Assembly: GCA_024280835.1 (NCBI GenBank)
Contig: JAJRPJ010000010.1
Span: 248,001 to 312,000, forward strand
Direction of reading: 5' to 3'
Length of the DNA: 64,000 bases
From: Candidatus Zixiibacteriota bacterium
GTDB taxonomy: Bacteria > Zixibacteria > MSB-5A5 > GN15 > JACZUZ01
The position numbers and the translations under genes were made by a program. Shown here piece by piece: positions 26,266-35,638 of the stretch (positions are counted from its first letter, which is position 1; each line of letters begins with the position of its first letter). The notes under the pieces are model-generated. The model had not been told where the DNA came from, ran no database searches, and saw only the letters and a program-made list of their open reading frames with translations.

Positions 26266-28287
26266 ATGAGGAAACCAAATAACACCATAAGCGGGGGAAA
26301 AGTGGAATTCAAGCGGGGAGTGTGTTTGGCTCTTGGGCTGGCCTCGGGAGTTCTCCTATCTGCTATATTAGCAGAGGCGGTTCCGGCGCAGGGAATCAAA
26401 TTATTTCAAGCAGAACGCAAATCAGGCTATCTGGAGATCAACAGTTTTTCCGATAAACTATCAAGAGATTGGTCGTCGCTACGTGGTCCTTTGCGTGACA
26501 ATGAACTAGGTGTCGGAACATCGCTCTATTTGAACTATGTCGGCTCCATATATCATCGGCGTTTGGTTGAATGGAACGCCGATGGACGTGTCACGTTAAA
26601 AAAGAGACGTTTTACAAACTCTACAATCAACATCACAGAAAAGTTTTCAGAATACCTACAGGACTACACTCTAGGGGCAACGATCTTCAAGGATCGGAAT
26701 ATCTCAGCGAGATTTTTTGCCACACGGAATACTTCAACAGCTGACGCCGACTTTTCTGCCTCATCAAATGTCAACACGCGCGGCTACGGTGGCTCTTTAT
26801 CATTCATCAAAGGCCGACTAGTTCAGATTTTGTCCGCTAGGAAAAATAAGTACGCCTCTGATGGAATTGTGAATGTGGAAGAGAAACGCTCCGTTGTAAT
26901 ATATGATGCAAGTTTCCGTAAGAATAAACTCACCAGTACAGCAAATTATGAATACAACGACATAGAGTTTGTCACAAGTGGCGCCTCCTTTAATGGGCAC
27001 AGTGTTAGGGTACAGAATTATTTCAATTTAGATGAACGTGGCAAACACACTTTTAGCTTAGGTGGCAATTACTTCGAGCGCAATGCGGCTTCAAGTAACA
27101 AGAACGGACAAATTGGAATCGGTACTCACCAACAAATCACAAGTTCTCTCGAAAGTTCTGGCTCATTCTCGTTTCGGCGCAATGAAGTCGAGCGTTCAAC
27201 TTCTGAAACCAACTCAATCTCTGGAAACGCTTCGCATCGTCTCTATCAAAGTCTAATCAGCACATTCACTTTTGACGGCTATAGGACAATATTCAATCAA
27301 GGTAGCGAGAGAGAATATAACCCTAGAGCAAATTTTTCATATCGCAAAACAACTTTCTTTGGCGCTTTGCGCATGCGGTATCTGCTGGGCTATCGCAAAC
27401 ATGATGAACGATTCAATCAGGGCGCATATTTTGCCCCACGGCAACGTCAAGATGAATTCGAATTCCTACCAGGCGCTCCACTGATCCTGAGCGCTGTAGC
27501 GCTAGATACTCTTTCGATTGTTGTGACATCTCCTGACTCAAGCGCCTTATTTAGTTTCTTGAATGGAGTTCATTATGAAATAGTAGAGACTGGGTCTCGT
27601 ATTGAGATAATAATCCTCTTGACTGGGGGGGTCCAATTTGGTGATTCGCTTCTCGTGACATACACTGAGCAGTTCAGTCCTGACAAAACTAATGCTTCAT
27701 TTGTTTTTGAAGAAGTGGAGAATCGATACGGAGTAACCTTAGAATTTACTCATGGTTTCCAACTAAGCGCAGATAGAGTTTCGCAAAGACAAATTCTTCT
27801 GAGTGGCCTAGCCCCCAATCAGCTAGATGATACTCGAGCAGACCAAGTGGTCGCTAGTTGGCGCTTCAAAGACGCTCGTCTCAAAGCAGAATATCAGAGG
27901 CGTCGGACAGTTCGAAATCCATTTAAAACCCGCTCTCTCTCTGGGCAACTATCCAGAGGAATAGCAAGACGCATGACAATCTCGACTTCGACAACCTACT
28001 CTGTGACTGATTTCACTGACCAGACAGGACGATCCAAGCTAATCACTGTTAATAGTTCGCTTTGGCGACGGTTTAGCCCATACTTGAACTCTCGTATGCG
28101 TCTTAGTTTCCTCAAACGAATCGGACGCAGAGATGATGGAGAGTCATGGGTTCTATCGTCAATAACACGGTACAATGTACGTTTGTTACTCGGTGAATTA
28201 CGTATTGACTATTATGATCGTCAAGTCGACCTTGTTGGTGACGAAAACCGTTTCAGTATCAAGCTTAGTATTAAGCGCCAATTATAA
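26266..28287 (+). CDS. Outer-membrane beta-barrel protein in cytochrome cluster
   Basis: A 673-residue protein with a signal peptide (residues about 18-42, ending PAQG). From residue 80 on it shows many alternating polar/hydrophobic strands of about 10 residues with aromatic girdle residues (SGSFSFRRNEVERS, GALRMRYLLGYRKH, LRIDYYDRQVDLVG), and ends FSIKLSIKRQL, close to a membrane-inserting terminal strand. A globular part around residues 405-480 (PLILSAVALDTLSIVV) may sit in or on the barrel. It would be the pore through which a cytochrome passes electrons. Function is from context and fold style, not from a named family. Confidence 0.65.
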   Translation: MRKPNNTISGGKVEFKRGVCLALGLASGVLLSAILAEAVPAQGIKLFQAERKSGYLEINSFSDKLSRDWSSLRGPLRDNELGVGTSLYLNYVGSIYHRRLVEWNADGRVTLKKRRFTNSTINITEKFSEYLQDYTLGATIFKDRNISARFFATRNTSTADADFSASSNVNTRGYGGSLSFIKGRLVQILSARKNKYASDGIVNVEEKRSVVIYDASFRKNKLTSTANYEYNDIEFVTSGASFNGHSVRVQNYFNLDERGKHTFSLGGNYFERNAASSNKNGQIGIGTHQQITSSLESSGSFSFRRNEVERSTSETNSISGNASHRLYQSLISTFTFDGYRTIFNQGSEREYNPRANFSYRKTTFFGALRMRYLLGYRKHDERFNQGAYFAPRQRQDEFEFLPGAPLILSAVALDTLSIVVTSPDSSALFSFLNGVHYEIVETGSRIEIIILLTGGVQFGDSLLVTYTEQFSPDKTNASFVFEEVENRYGVTLEFTHGFQLSADRVSQRQILLSGLAPNQLDDTRADQVVASWRFKDARLKAEYQRRRTVRNPFKTRSLSGQLSRGIARRMTISTSTTYSVTDFTDQTGRSKLITVNSSLWRRFSPYLNSRMRLSFLKRIGRRDDGESWVLSSITRYNVRLLLGELRIDYYDRQVDLVGDENRFSIKLSIKRQL

Positions 28288-28319
28288 GAATAATCAAATT
28301 GCAAATTGAAGATAAAGCC

Positions 28320-29402
28320 ATGACCTTTCAGCAAGAACACAAAAGCGCCTCTACGATTAGTTCCAGTAACGCCAACAACGCGCTGCTGGCTTTGGTGACG
28401 ATTGCGCTCTTTGTTAGTGTGCTAGTTAATGTGCTAATACCAAACATAAGTTGCGCCACTGAACAAGGGCAGAGAATAGTTCCTGACTATCGCTATCCAG
28501 CGGACACAAGCGGCCCAGGACTTCGCTTAGTGTCATTATTGCACGACACTCGTTCCAAAGTCTTCGCCCAAGGAGTCCCGAAGTCTAAAGACAAAGGCAA
28601 GCGAACGTATTTTGCTCGCCCACGTTTTGTGGCTCTCGGAAATAATGGCGAAGTCTACACTCTCGATGGCGCTCGTGGTGTTATCTACCAGATGACATAT
28701 GCAGCTGGAGCGCTAGAGAGTTCAGCCAGGTTCCCCAAGAATAAGCGTAGGTTTCTATCTCCAATTGCTATTGCAGTAGCTCCAGATGGTTCTATCTGGC
28801 TGACAGATTCGCGGAGCAAGGCGGTCTTTGTGTTGGATGCCAGTGGAGAATTAGTCGATTCATTGACTGGCGCTTTTGTTCGACCTGTTGGAATCGCCTA
28901 TAATGAGTACACCAAACGAATGCTGGTGACAGATCTAGCCAGCAATACTATTACTGAAATCTCTCTGAGTCGCGAAGTTGTCGCCACACACGGGGCGCCT
29001 GATAGTGTTGTCATCGAGGGGCCATCATTTGTTGCTGTTGGTCCTTCGGGGGACATCTATATTGTCGAGGCGCTAGGAGGTGGTGTCGCAATCTTTTCAC
29101 CAAACTGGAAACCACTTAGAAAGCTAGGCGGTTTTGGCGACGGCCCAGGTTTCTTTTCGAAACCCAAGGGCATTGCTGTTGATGGAGAGGGTCGGGTGTA
29201 TGTTGCTGATGCGCTCTTCGACAATGTGCAGATTTTCGATAAAGAGGGCCGCTTACTACTAACTTTGGGGGCTAGTGGTTCGGCGCCAGGGCAGTTTGTG
29301 CAGCCAATGGGAATCGCGATTGGCACTAGCGGGGACATCTATATTGCCGATTCATATAATGGACGAGTTCAAGTGTTTCGATGGGAGAATATAAGCAAGT
29401 GA
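28320..29402 (+). CDS. NHL-repeat propeller protein, exported
   Basis: A 360-residue protein; the ATG at 28320 is preferred over a TTG seven codons upstream. A membrane segment (residues about 25-45, ALLALVTIALFVSVLVNVLI) serves as signal or anchor. At least five NHL blades follow, ending with very regular ones (GIAVDGEGRVYVADALFDNV and GIAIGTSGDIYIADSYNGRV). It differs from the first NHL protein of the cluster in signal type. Its last codons overlap the start of the large cytochrome gene, so the two are translationally coupled and likely work together. Confidence 0.8.
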   Translation: MTFQQEHKSASTISSSNANNALLALVTIALFVSVLVNVLIPNISCATEQGQRIVPDYRYPADTSGPGLRLVSLLHDTRSKVFAQGVPKSKDKGKRTYFARPRFVALGNNGEVYTLDGARGVIYQMTYAAGALESSARFPKNKRRFLSPIAIAVAPDGSIWLTDSRSKAVFVLDASGELVDSLTGAFVRPVGIAYNEYTKRMLVTDLASNTITEISLSREVVATHGAPDSVVIEGPSFVAVGPSGDIYIVEALGGGVAIFSPNWKPLRKLGGFGDGPGFFSKPKGIAVDGEGRVYVADALFDNVQIFDKEGRLLLTLGASGSAPGQFVQPMGIAIGTSGDIYIADSYNGRVQVFRWENISK

Positions 29403-31153
29403 TACACAAATTTTCAAAACAAAACCGCTGCGAGCAGAACTCCGATAGCCGTCAAAGCGCAAGCCATAGCCGCTCACAATTACTGGTAGCCCTGGGCGTG
29501 CCAATCATTCTCTTGGTTGCGGCCCAGTTGGTGTGGGCACAATCGATTTCGCAAACCAAACACAATCTCTCAAGCTCTGGACTAGGTACTGTCAAAGCCA
29601 CCACTGAAAGTCGAATCTGTGTCTTTTGTCATGCGCCACACAAATCGACTGGCAACTCGCCATTGTGGAACAGGGAAGACAGTCGCGCGACCTACACAAC
29701 TTACACCTCCCCAACTCTGATCTCAACACCAGGCCAACCAACTGGCTCAAGCAGACTGTGTCTCTCATGCCATGATGGAACAATCGCATTGGGAGCTATC
29801 GCCTCCGAATCGGCAGTGATTGAATTTCAAGGCGGAATAGTGTTCTTACCAGCTGATCATTCTTTACTTGGTGATAATCTCGCCGATGACCATCCGATTT
29901 CTTTCATCTACGACAATGCGCTGGCCAACGCTAACACCGAACTTAAATTCCCCGCCGAATTGCCAGCAGCTTTGCCTCTCGATCATCGGGGAAGAATGCA
30001 GTGCGCAACTTGCCACGACGCCCATCAGGACGATTTCGGGAAATTCCTCCGCAAAGATCCAAAGTTTTCCCAGCTCTGTATCAGTTGTCATTCCAAATCA
30101 GGTTGGGTTGGCTCGGTTCATGAATCATCGAATCAAACTTGGAACGGCGTCGGAATTGACCCATGGCAACATGCCGATGGGTTGACTGTTGCTGAGAACG
30201 CCTGCCAAAATTGCCACCAACCACATGAAGCGGGGCAGCCGATTCATTTGCTTGGCTCAGTGCAGGAAGAAAACAATTGTTTGACTTGTCACAATGGCAA
30301 TGTCGGCTCAGATATTAGCTCTGCAATAAATCTGTTTTCAAACCATCCCGTGACATTGACAACAGGAGTACATCAATTCAGTGAAGACCCGCTGACCATG
30401 ACACGTCATGTAGAATGCGTTGACTGTCACAATCCACATGCAACTTCCAACGTTGATTTACCGCCGCCGTCTTTGCCGGGAGCGCTGAAGGATGTCTCTG
30501 GTATTGATATCAATGGTAATCCTATAGATCCTGCCAATAGTTCCTATGAAGTCTGTCTCAAATGCCATGGTGATAGTCATGGAGCAACGTCTGTTGTCAC
30601 ACGGCAAATCCAATCTTTGAATACTCGTCTTGACATAAGTCCCACTGCGATTTCATTTCACCCTGTCACAACCATCGGGATGAACCCAAATGTTCCATCC
30701 CTGATTTCTCCTATGACAGAAAACTCTCTTGTATCCTGTTCGGATTGCCACTCATCACCCCCTGGAAATCCAGCGGGAACGCATGGGTCACAATTTGGCC
30801 CCTTACTAAAATCGAATTATTCCACACTTGACAATACTCAGGAATCATCCTTCGCCTATGCGCTATGTTACTCCTGCCACAGCAGAAATTCGATCCTCAA
30901 TGATGATAGCTTCGGCGAACATAAGAAGCATATAGTAGGCGAAGACGCTCCCTGCTCGGTGTGTCATGATCCACATGGAGTTCCTAGTAGCCAGGGGAAT
31001 TCGACAAATAACAGTCATTTAATAAACTTCGATATCGCGATTGTCACACCTGACCCTAATACTGGTCTTCTCAAGTTCGAAGACTTGGGCTCCAATAAAG
31101 GAAGATGCTATTTACTTTGCCACGGTAAAAAACATAGTCCCAAAAAGTATTGA
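29381..31153 (+). CDS. Large multihaem c-type cytochrome (11 CXXCH plus one CX3CH)
   Basis: A 590-residue exported cytochrome; signal segment residues about 34-54 (LLVALGVPIILLVAAQLVWAQ). Haem sites in order are CVFCH, CLSCH, CATCH, CISCH, CQNCH, CLTCH, CVDCH, CLKCH, CSDCH, CYSCH, CSVCH, and at the C-terminus CYLLCH, a CX3CH variant. Several come in doubled form (CHAPHKS, CHQPHEA, CHNPHAT, CHDPHGV). Its size and place after the barrel gene make it the candidate outer-face cytochrome of the conduit. The start overlaps the NHL gene by 22 bases; a GTG at 29399 is an alternative start. Confidence 0.9.
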   Translation: MGEYKQVIHKFSKQNRCEQNSDSRQSASHSRSQLLVALGVPIILLVAAQLVWAQSISQTKHNLSSSGLGTVKATTESRICVFCHAPHKSTGNSPLWNREDSRATYTTYTSPTLISTPGQPTGSSRLCLSCHDGTIALGAIASESAVIEFQGGIVFLPADHSLLGDNLADDHPISFIYDNALANANTELKFPAELPAALPLDHRGRMQCATCHDAHQDDFGKFLRKDPKFSQLCISCHSKSGWVGSVHESSNQTWNGVGIDPWQHADGLTVAENACQNCHQPHEAGQPIHLLGSVQEENNCLTCHNGNVGSDISSAINLFSNHPVTLTTGVHQFSEDPLTMTRHVECVDCHNPHATSNVDLPPPSLPGALKDVSGIDINGNPIDPANSSYEVCLKCHGDSHGATSVVTRQIQSLNTRLDISPTAISFHPVTTIGMNPNVPSLISPMTENSLVSCSDCHSSPPGNPAGTHGSQFGPLLKSNYSTLDNTQESSFAYALCYSCHSRNSILNDDSFGEHKKHIVGEDAPCSVCHDPHGVPSSQGNSTNNSHLINFDIAIVTPDPNTGLLKFEDLGSNKGRCYLLCHGKKHSPKKY

Positions 31154-31326
31154 CAGAGAGACAATATGGTCTTAGGCATGATTGTTGTGCGACCATAGTC
31201 TGTACGCTTGCCATTTCATGGCCCACATTTGCGCGCAACTAATTCCTTTCTTTACCGATAAATAGTCTTATATTACTATTTGTGTAAAAAGGATGTTGAT
31301 GCGCCAAAAATGTGGGATATTCATAA

Positions 31327-33861
31327 GTGCAAGATAGCAAAAGCTCTGCAAGACAAAACGCGAAAGCGCGATTTCCGTATTTCTCAGGTATCTTTCTAAT
31401 TTCATTAGCGACACTTTCGCTTGAAATTCTTCTAACTCGAGTCTTCGCGGTGACCTATGGCTACAGTTATGCTTTCTTAGTCATCTCACTGGGCTTGCTG
31501 GGAATCGGCTTTTCGACTACAGTCGTTTTCCTTTTGCAAAATAAGATATCTGATGAAAATGTGCCTAGAGTTCTTTCCCTCTCGTCGATTGCATTTGGAA
31601 TCTCGGTATTCTTGCTTCTCTATTTGACTGTAAACTTACAATTCTCATTCTCCAAAGAATACCTGTCCTCGTCAGTCACCGCTGGTTTGACTGGGATTGG
31701 ATTGCTAGCTCTAATCGTCATGCCATTTTTCTTCTCAGGAGCTTGTGTAACACTCGCTCTTTCTCGCCGCTCTAGCATGATTTCAAACCTCTACTCATGG
31801 GATTTGGCGGGGGCTGGAATCGGCTGCGCGCTCAGTCTAGTTTTGCTGACAATGCTATCCGCAGAGTCAGCCACAATATTTGTCGGCGCTATTGGAGCAT
31901 CGGCTGGTGTCGGTTTCGCCTTAGCTGAAAAAAGTCGGTCGGTCCGTCTAGGAGCTATTGGTCTAACAGTTCTGCTGTCCGTACTTGCGATAGTTAATGA
32001 GGGTTCTGACCTCGCCAAGATTAGCTACGTCAATGCACAGGAAATTACTGATTCAGAGTTTTCAATTGCAGAAGTCGGCGCCCTAGATTACAGCTCCGAG
32101 CCAGCTAGAATCCTGAGCGATTGGAATCCAGTTATATACACAGAAATTCTCGGTCCATATGCTAGTGACATACCATATCTCTACGGACTTTCAAAAACGG
32201 TTCAGAATGTCAAACCTAAGTATCTGCGAGTGCGCATTGACGGCTGGCAGTATCAATGTCCAATTGTCAAATATGACAATCAACTGGACAGCATTCAGTA
32301 TTTTCAAAAGTGCGTGGATTATTTGGCGTTTCATCTAAAAGATAGCGCCACAGCTTTTGTGATTGGCTCGGGCGGTGGGTTGGATGTCTTGGCGTTAACA
32401 ACTTTCAATTGCCAGAAAATTATTGGCGCCGATTTTAATCCATCACTTCGTGACTTGTTGCTCAATGAACTAAAAGAGTATTCTGGTGGCCTTTATACAC
32501 AGCCGAAAATCGAAATCCGCACCGACGAAGGTCGCAGCTTGCTCGCGCGGACCGAAGAGCCGATTGATGTGCTGATTTTCCCACAAGTTGGAGACTGGTT
32601 TTCTCAGGCCGCCTCAGGAGCCATTCTCAACGAAGGCATTCTGCACACTGTTGAGGCCTACAATCAGTATTTCGACAAGCTCGCTCCTGGCGGTATCCTG
32701 AGTATCACCAACTTCAATTTGAATCAAGAGTTGATTATTGAGTTCCGCCAGATTTTCACTATGCTTGAAGCTCTTAAACTCAGAGGCGTAACTGACGTTA
32801 GAGACCACTTATTGATTGTGCGCAATATACGAGTCCTTGATAGTGATGGCGGGAAGGGAACTGTCAATATGCTTTACTTCCGTGATGCAATTACACCAGA
32901 ACAATTAGCAAAAGTTGATTCAATTTCCCAAAGTTTGGATTTCGAAATCATGGTCGCCCCAGACCGTGAAGCAAAGTATCCCTATGACATAATTCTCTCT
33001 CCAAACGGACAGGAAACACTGCAAAAACGTTGGGGAGTATTGTTTGAGCCAGTCTACGAAAACCGTCCATACATCCTGACGTTTTTAAGTTTTGAGCAGA
33101 TACTTGATCGTATGCTGGGTAAGACAACTCAAAATATTGAGACAAGCGATCGATTTACTCGTGGCGCTAGTTCGGTAACTCAGACAAGCTATGAAAGTTT
33201 GACAATCGTCTATATGATATTGATAGTCGTTTCAGGTTTGGCCTTTGGCGCCATCTTGCTACCACTCCTTTGGAAAAAACGACATCGCGAGTCATTGCCG
33301 CCGCCTTGGGCGCTCTTTTACTTTGCCGCTTTGGGTGTTGGTTTCATGCTCATCGAAGTGCCTCTGCTTTCAATGTACCGTGTGTTCTTGGGCTATCCAG
33401 TCTATGCCCTCAGCGTGGCTTTATTCTCGCTCCTACTGTTCGCAGGAATAGGAAGCGCAATTTCGGCTCGCATTGCTGACGACCAAATCGTCAAGGCCCT
33501 CCCGCGCGTTATTGGCGGCATTACGCTGATGATTATTGTCTATACTTTTGCCATCACACCTATATTTCATATAGCATTTGGTTGGCCGACATGGCTGCGA
33601 ATTATTTTTGCATCATTGACATTGGCGCCGCTAGCGATTCCACTCGGGATGGCGCTACCTTTAGGGCTTCGTCAAGTCAGTCTAACAAATAGTGACGCAA
33701 TTCCATGGGCGTGGGGAGTGAACAGTTTTACCTCAGTAGCCGCAACTGTCATCGCCTTCATGGTGGTCTTGCATTTTGGCTTCACTATTGCTCTACTGGT
33801 GGGAGCTGGATTCTATGCTATCGCTGGGGGCTTCGCACTCCGCCTAAGCTCCTCGCGATAA
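31327..33861 (+). CDS. Membrane protein with spermidine-synthase-like domain
   Basis: An 844-residue protein with a GTG start. About eight membrane helices at the N-terminus (residues 15-230) and about six at the C-terminus (630-840) enclose a central SAM/decarboxy-SAM binding fold: AFVIGSGGGLDVLAL is the glycine loop, IIGADFNPS the acidic second strand, and VLIFPQVGDWFSQ with FDKLAPGGILSITNF follow as in spermidine synthases. Such large membrane forms are often found near multihaem cytochromes, but their reaction is not known to me. It is 170 bases after the large cytochrome gene on the same strand. Confidence 0.7.
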   Translation: MQDSKSSARQNAKARFPYFSGIFLISLATLSLEILLTRVFAVTYGYSYAFLVISLGLLGIGFSTTVVFLLQNKISDENVPRVLSLSSIAFGISVFLLLYLTVNLQFSFSKEYLSSSVTAGLTGIGLLALIVMPFFFSGACVTLALSRRSSMISNLYSWDLAGAGIGCALSLVLLTMLSAESATIFVGAIGASAGVGFALAEKSRSVRLGAIGLTVLLSVLAIVNEGSDLAKISYVNAQEITDSEFSIAEVGALDYSSEPARILSDWNPVIYTEILGPYASDIPYLYGLSKTVQNVKPKYLRVRIDGWQYQCPIVKYDNQLDSIQYFQKCVDYLAFHLKDSATAFVIGSGGGLDVLALTTFNCQKIIGADFNPSLRDLLLNELKEYSGGLYTQPKIEIRTDEGRSLLARTEEPIDVLIFPQVGDWFSQAASGAILNEGILHTVEAYNQYFDKLAPGGILSITNFNLNQELIIEFRQIFTMLEALKLRGVTDVRDHLLIVRNIRVLDSDGGKGTVNMLYFRDAITPEQLAKVDSISQSLDFEIMVAPDREAKYPYDIILSPNGQETLQKRWGVLFEPVYENRPYILTFLSFEQILDRMLGKTTQNIETSDRFTRGASSVTQTSYESLTIVYMILIVVSGLAFGAILLPLLWKKRHRESLPPPWALFYFAALGVGFMLIEVPLLSMYRVFLGYPVYALSVALFSLLLFAGIGSAISARIADDQIVKALPRVIGGITLMIIVYTFAITPIFHIAFGWPTWLRIIFASLTLAPLAIPLGMALPLGLRQVSLTNSDAIPWAWGVNSFTSVAATVIAFMVVLHFGFTIALLVGAGFYAIAGGFALRLSSSR

Positions 33862-33884
33862 TTCGGATTCAAGCGTTCTAAGGC

Positions 33885-34565
33885 CTAGCGTTCGCCGAAA
33901 GAAAGGCGCCTTAACTCAACAAGTTCATCAACAATCATCCAATTACGCTCAATCGCGAACTCTCGAAGTTTGTCATCAGGATGTGCAGCGATAGGTGTCC
34001 CACATCTCTCAAGCAAGAAGCGATCATCCCAGTGATTAGCAATTGCAATCACCTCATCCCAATTGCGCCTATTTTTTGTTAGCCATTCTTCAACAAGTGC
34101 GACTTTGGTCAAGCCATGCGGATGAGCGCTTTCGGTGGCCCCAGTGTAGTGGCCATTGACGACTTCGGGGTTGGCCGCAATAATTTCGCCTATGCTCGCT
34201 TGTCTTGCTAATTGATCAGCCAACGGCTTGATAGTGCCGCTCAGGAGAACCTGCTTCAGACTGAGACTTGCAAAATGTCGAATTGCATCAACTGCATCTG
34301 GGAATAACCTTGCTCTTAATTCTGCGTCCCAACAATTCTCCGCCCACATCTCAACTTCTGTGCCCGAGACCCCTCTGAGATAACACAGTTTCACTTGATA
34401 CCACTGAGGAAGGGGCCAACGTAAAGCCAGCGAAAGAAACCTAAATGGAATGGCGCTGGAACGAATAAGTTTTTGATCGCGCAAATAACGAATGAACTCA
34501 CGCTCTAAACTACCTGAGACCAAAGTGCCATCGATGTCCCAGAAGACAATTGGCTTTGAACTCAT
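33885..34565 (-). CDS. HAD-IB family phosphatase, possibly phosphatidylglycerophosphatase
   Basis: A 226-residue HAD hydrolase. Motif I is FWDIDGTLVSGS, motif II is VLLSGTIKPLADQLA, and the late acidic motif is VIAIANHWDDRFLLERCG. This is the HAD-IB group (phosphoserine-phosphatase-like), which also contains PgpC, the phosphatase that makes phosphatidylglycerol. The gene overlaps the upstream CDP-alcohol phosphatidyltransferase gene by four bases (ATGA), so a two-step phosphatidylglycerol route is a sensible inference; a serine or other phosphatase remains possible. Confidence 0.7.
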   Translation of the reverse strand: MSSKPIVFWDIDGTLVSGSLEREFIRYLRDQKLIRSSAIPFRFLSLALRWPLPQWYQVKLCYLRGVSGTEVEMWAENCWDAELRARLFPDAVDAIRHFASLSLKQVLLSGTIKPLADQLARQASIGEIIAANPEVVNGHYTGATESAHPHGLTKVALVEEWLTKNRRNWDEVIAIANHWDDRFLLERCGTPIAAHPDDKLREFAIERNWMIVDELVELRRLSFGER

Positions 34566-35278
34566 GTTGTCGACTTGCCAGACTCGTCGCCTGAAGGAGT
34601 ATCGCTATTGTCGGTGTCGAAACGATTTATCAGGTTAACACCTTCGATAATGACTGGAATCCCTCGAGCAATTGATATCACTGCAGAAGCCACTGCGGTC
34701 CAATAGCCAATCTGTAGTCCAAGAGCCAAATAGTCAGGGGAAATTGTTTCCTGCACAAAAGGTATTTCATCTGCTACAGCAAGTAACAGCAACCAGCCAA
34801 ATGTAAAAGCCTTCAAAACTGCAAATGGAGTGCGCATCAATGGTGAACCCGTCAAAAACTTTCCGAGTTTCGAAGTCATCATTGACTTTTCGCCAAAGCC
34901 CGAATAACCAAATCGTAAAGTATAATTGCGAATACTATCGGTCATAATGCCGCGCGCTACAAAGACCACAGGAATCCAGACAGGAACCAAATCTATATCT
35001 GCAAGAATAATCCACATAACATTTTCGATTATGCGGTCGGCGGCAATATCCAAGACGCTACCAAGAGCAGTCGACTGATTCAGACGCCGCGCAAGATGGC
35101 CATCAAGCCAATCACCAACAATTACCAAAACCGCAAAAAAAGCGGCCAGCAAACGAGCGGAGATGCTATCGCCGTAGACCAGCATAACTAGAACGAACAG
35201 AAGGCCAATTCGGCCAACAGTGACAATATTCGGTAGTGTAAATGGTGAACTCATGATTCCAATGTAGGGGATGTCCAT
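34562..35278 (-). CDS. CDP-alcohol phosphatidyltransferase (PgsA-like)
   Basis: A 238-residue inner-membrane enzyme. The family signature DG-x2-AR-x8-G-x3-D-x3-D is complete: DGHLARRLNQSTALG then SVLDIAADR. About five membrane helices surround it. The N-terminal NIVTVGRIGLLF is typical of phosphatidylglycerophosphate synthases. It probably transfers a phosphatidyl group from CDP-diacylglycerol to glycerol-3-phosphate or a similar alcohol. A second ATG at 35254 (MSSPFTLPN) is an equally plausible start. It is first in a two-gene operon with the HAD phosphatase. Confidence 0.8.
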   Translation of the reverse strand: MDIPYIGIMSSPFTLPNIVTVGRIGLLFVLVMLVYGDSISARLLAAFFAVLVIVGDWLDGHLARRLNQSTALGSVLDIAADRIIENVMWIILADIDLVPVWIPVVFVARGIMTDSIRNYTLRFGYSGFGEKSMMTSKLGKFLTGSPLMRTPFAVLKAFTFGWLLLLAVADEIPFVQETISPDYLALGLQIGYWTAVASAVISIARGIPVIIEGVNLINRFDTDNSDTPSGDESGKSTT

Positions 35279-35638
35279 GCCAGGCGCAAGGGCTTCTCTT
35301 TGATGACAAGATACATTGATGATTGTATGGAGGATTTGTGAAAATGTTTCAATACCGACACGATTCAGTTTCTAGCGGTTAAATCGTATTTGGTTCAATC
35401 AGGAACAGTGTGTGAATTAGTTGTCGGCTTCAAGTCCATGATAGGAAGCGCCGATACAGTACGATATAAAGCAATTGGCAAGTCGGTACGGATTTAAGGA
35501 ATATCTTAGCTAGGTATTTCCTTGTTGCAAATCAGAGTCTTGGAGAATCATCAGTTTCATCCAGTGACGGCAACTGATTGTGAGTTACTCTGTTTAAGGA
35601 TTAGGGGTAGGGCATTGCTCGGACAATTTAAAGACATA
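35279..35638. other. Intergenic gap between divergent lipid and kinase genes
   Basis: No supported gene. A GGAGG at about 35330 is followed by an ATG that opens only a 12-codon frame, too short to call. A TTG at 35522 is in frame with the kinase gene and could extend it by 39 residues. Confidence 0.4.

Noticed and set aside
31165-31197. TATGGTC/GACCATA inverted repeat after the large cytochrome gene as a terminator
   Set aside because: The loop is 19 bases and no T-run follows.
35329-35380. Twelve-codon frame after a GGAGG site as a leader peptide
   Set aside because: Too short, no attenuator-like hairpins follow, and no codon pattern suggests regulation.
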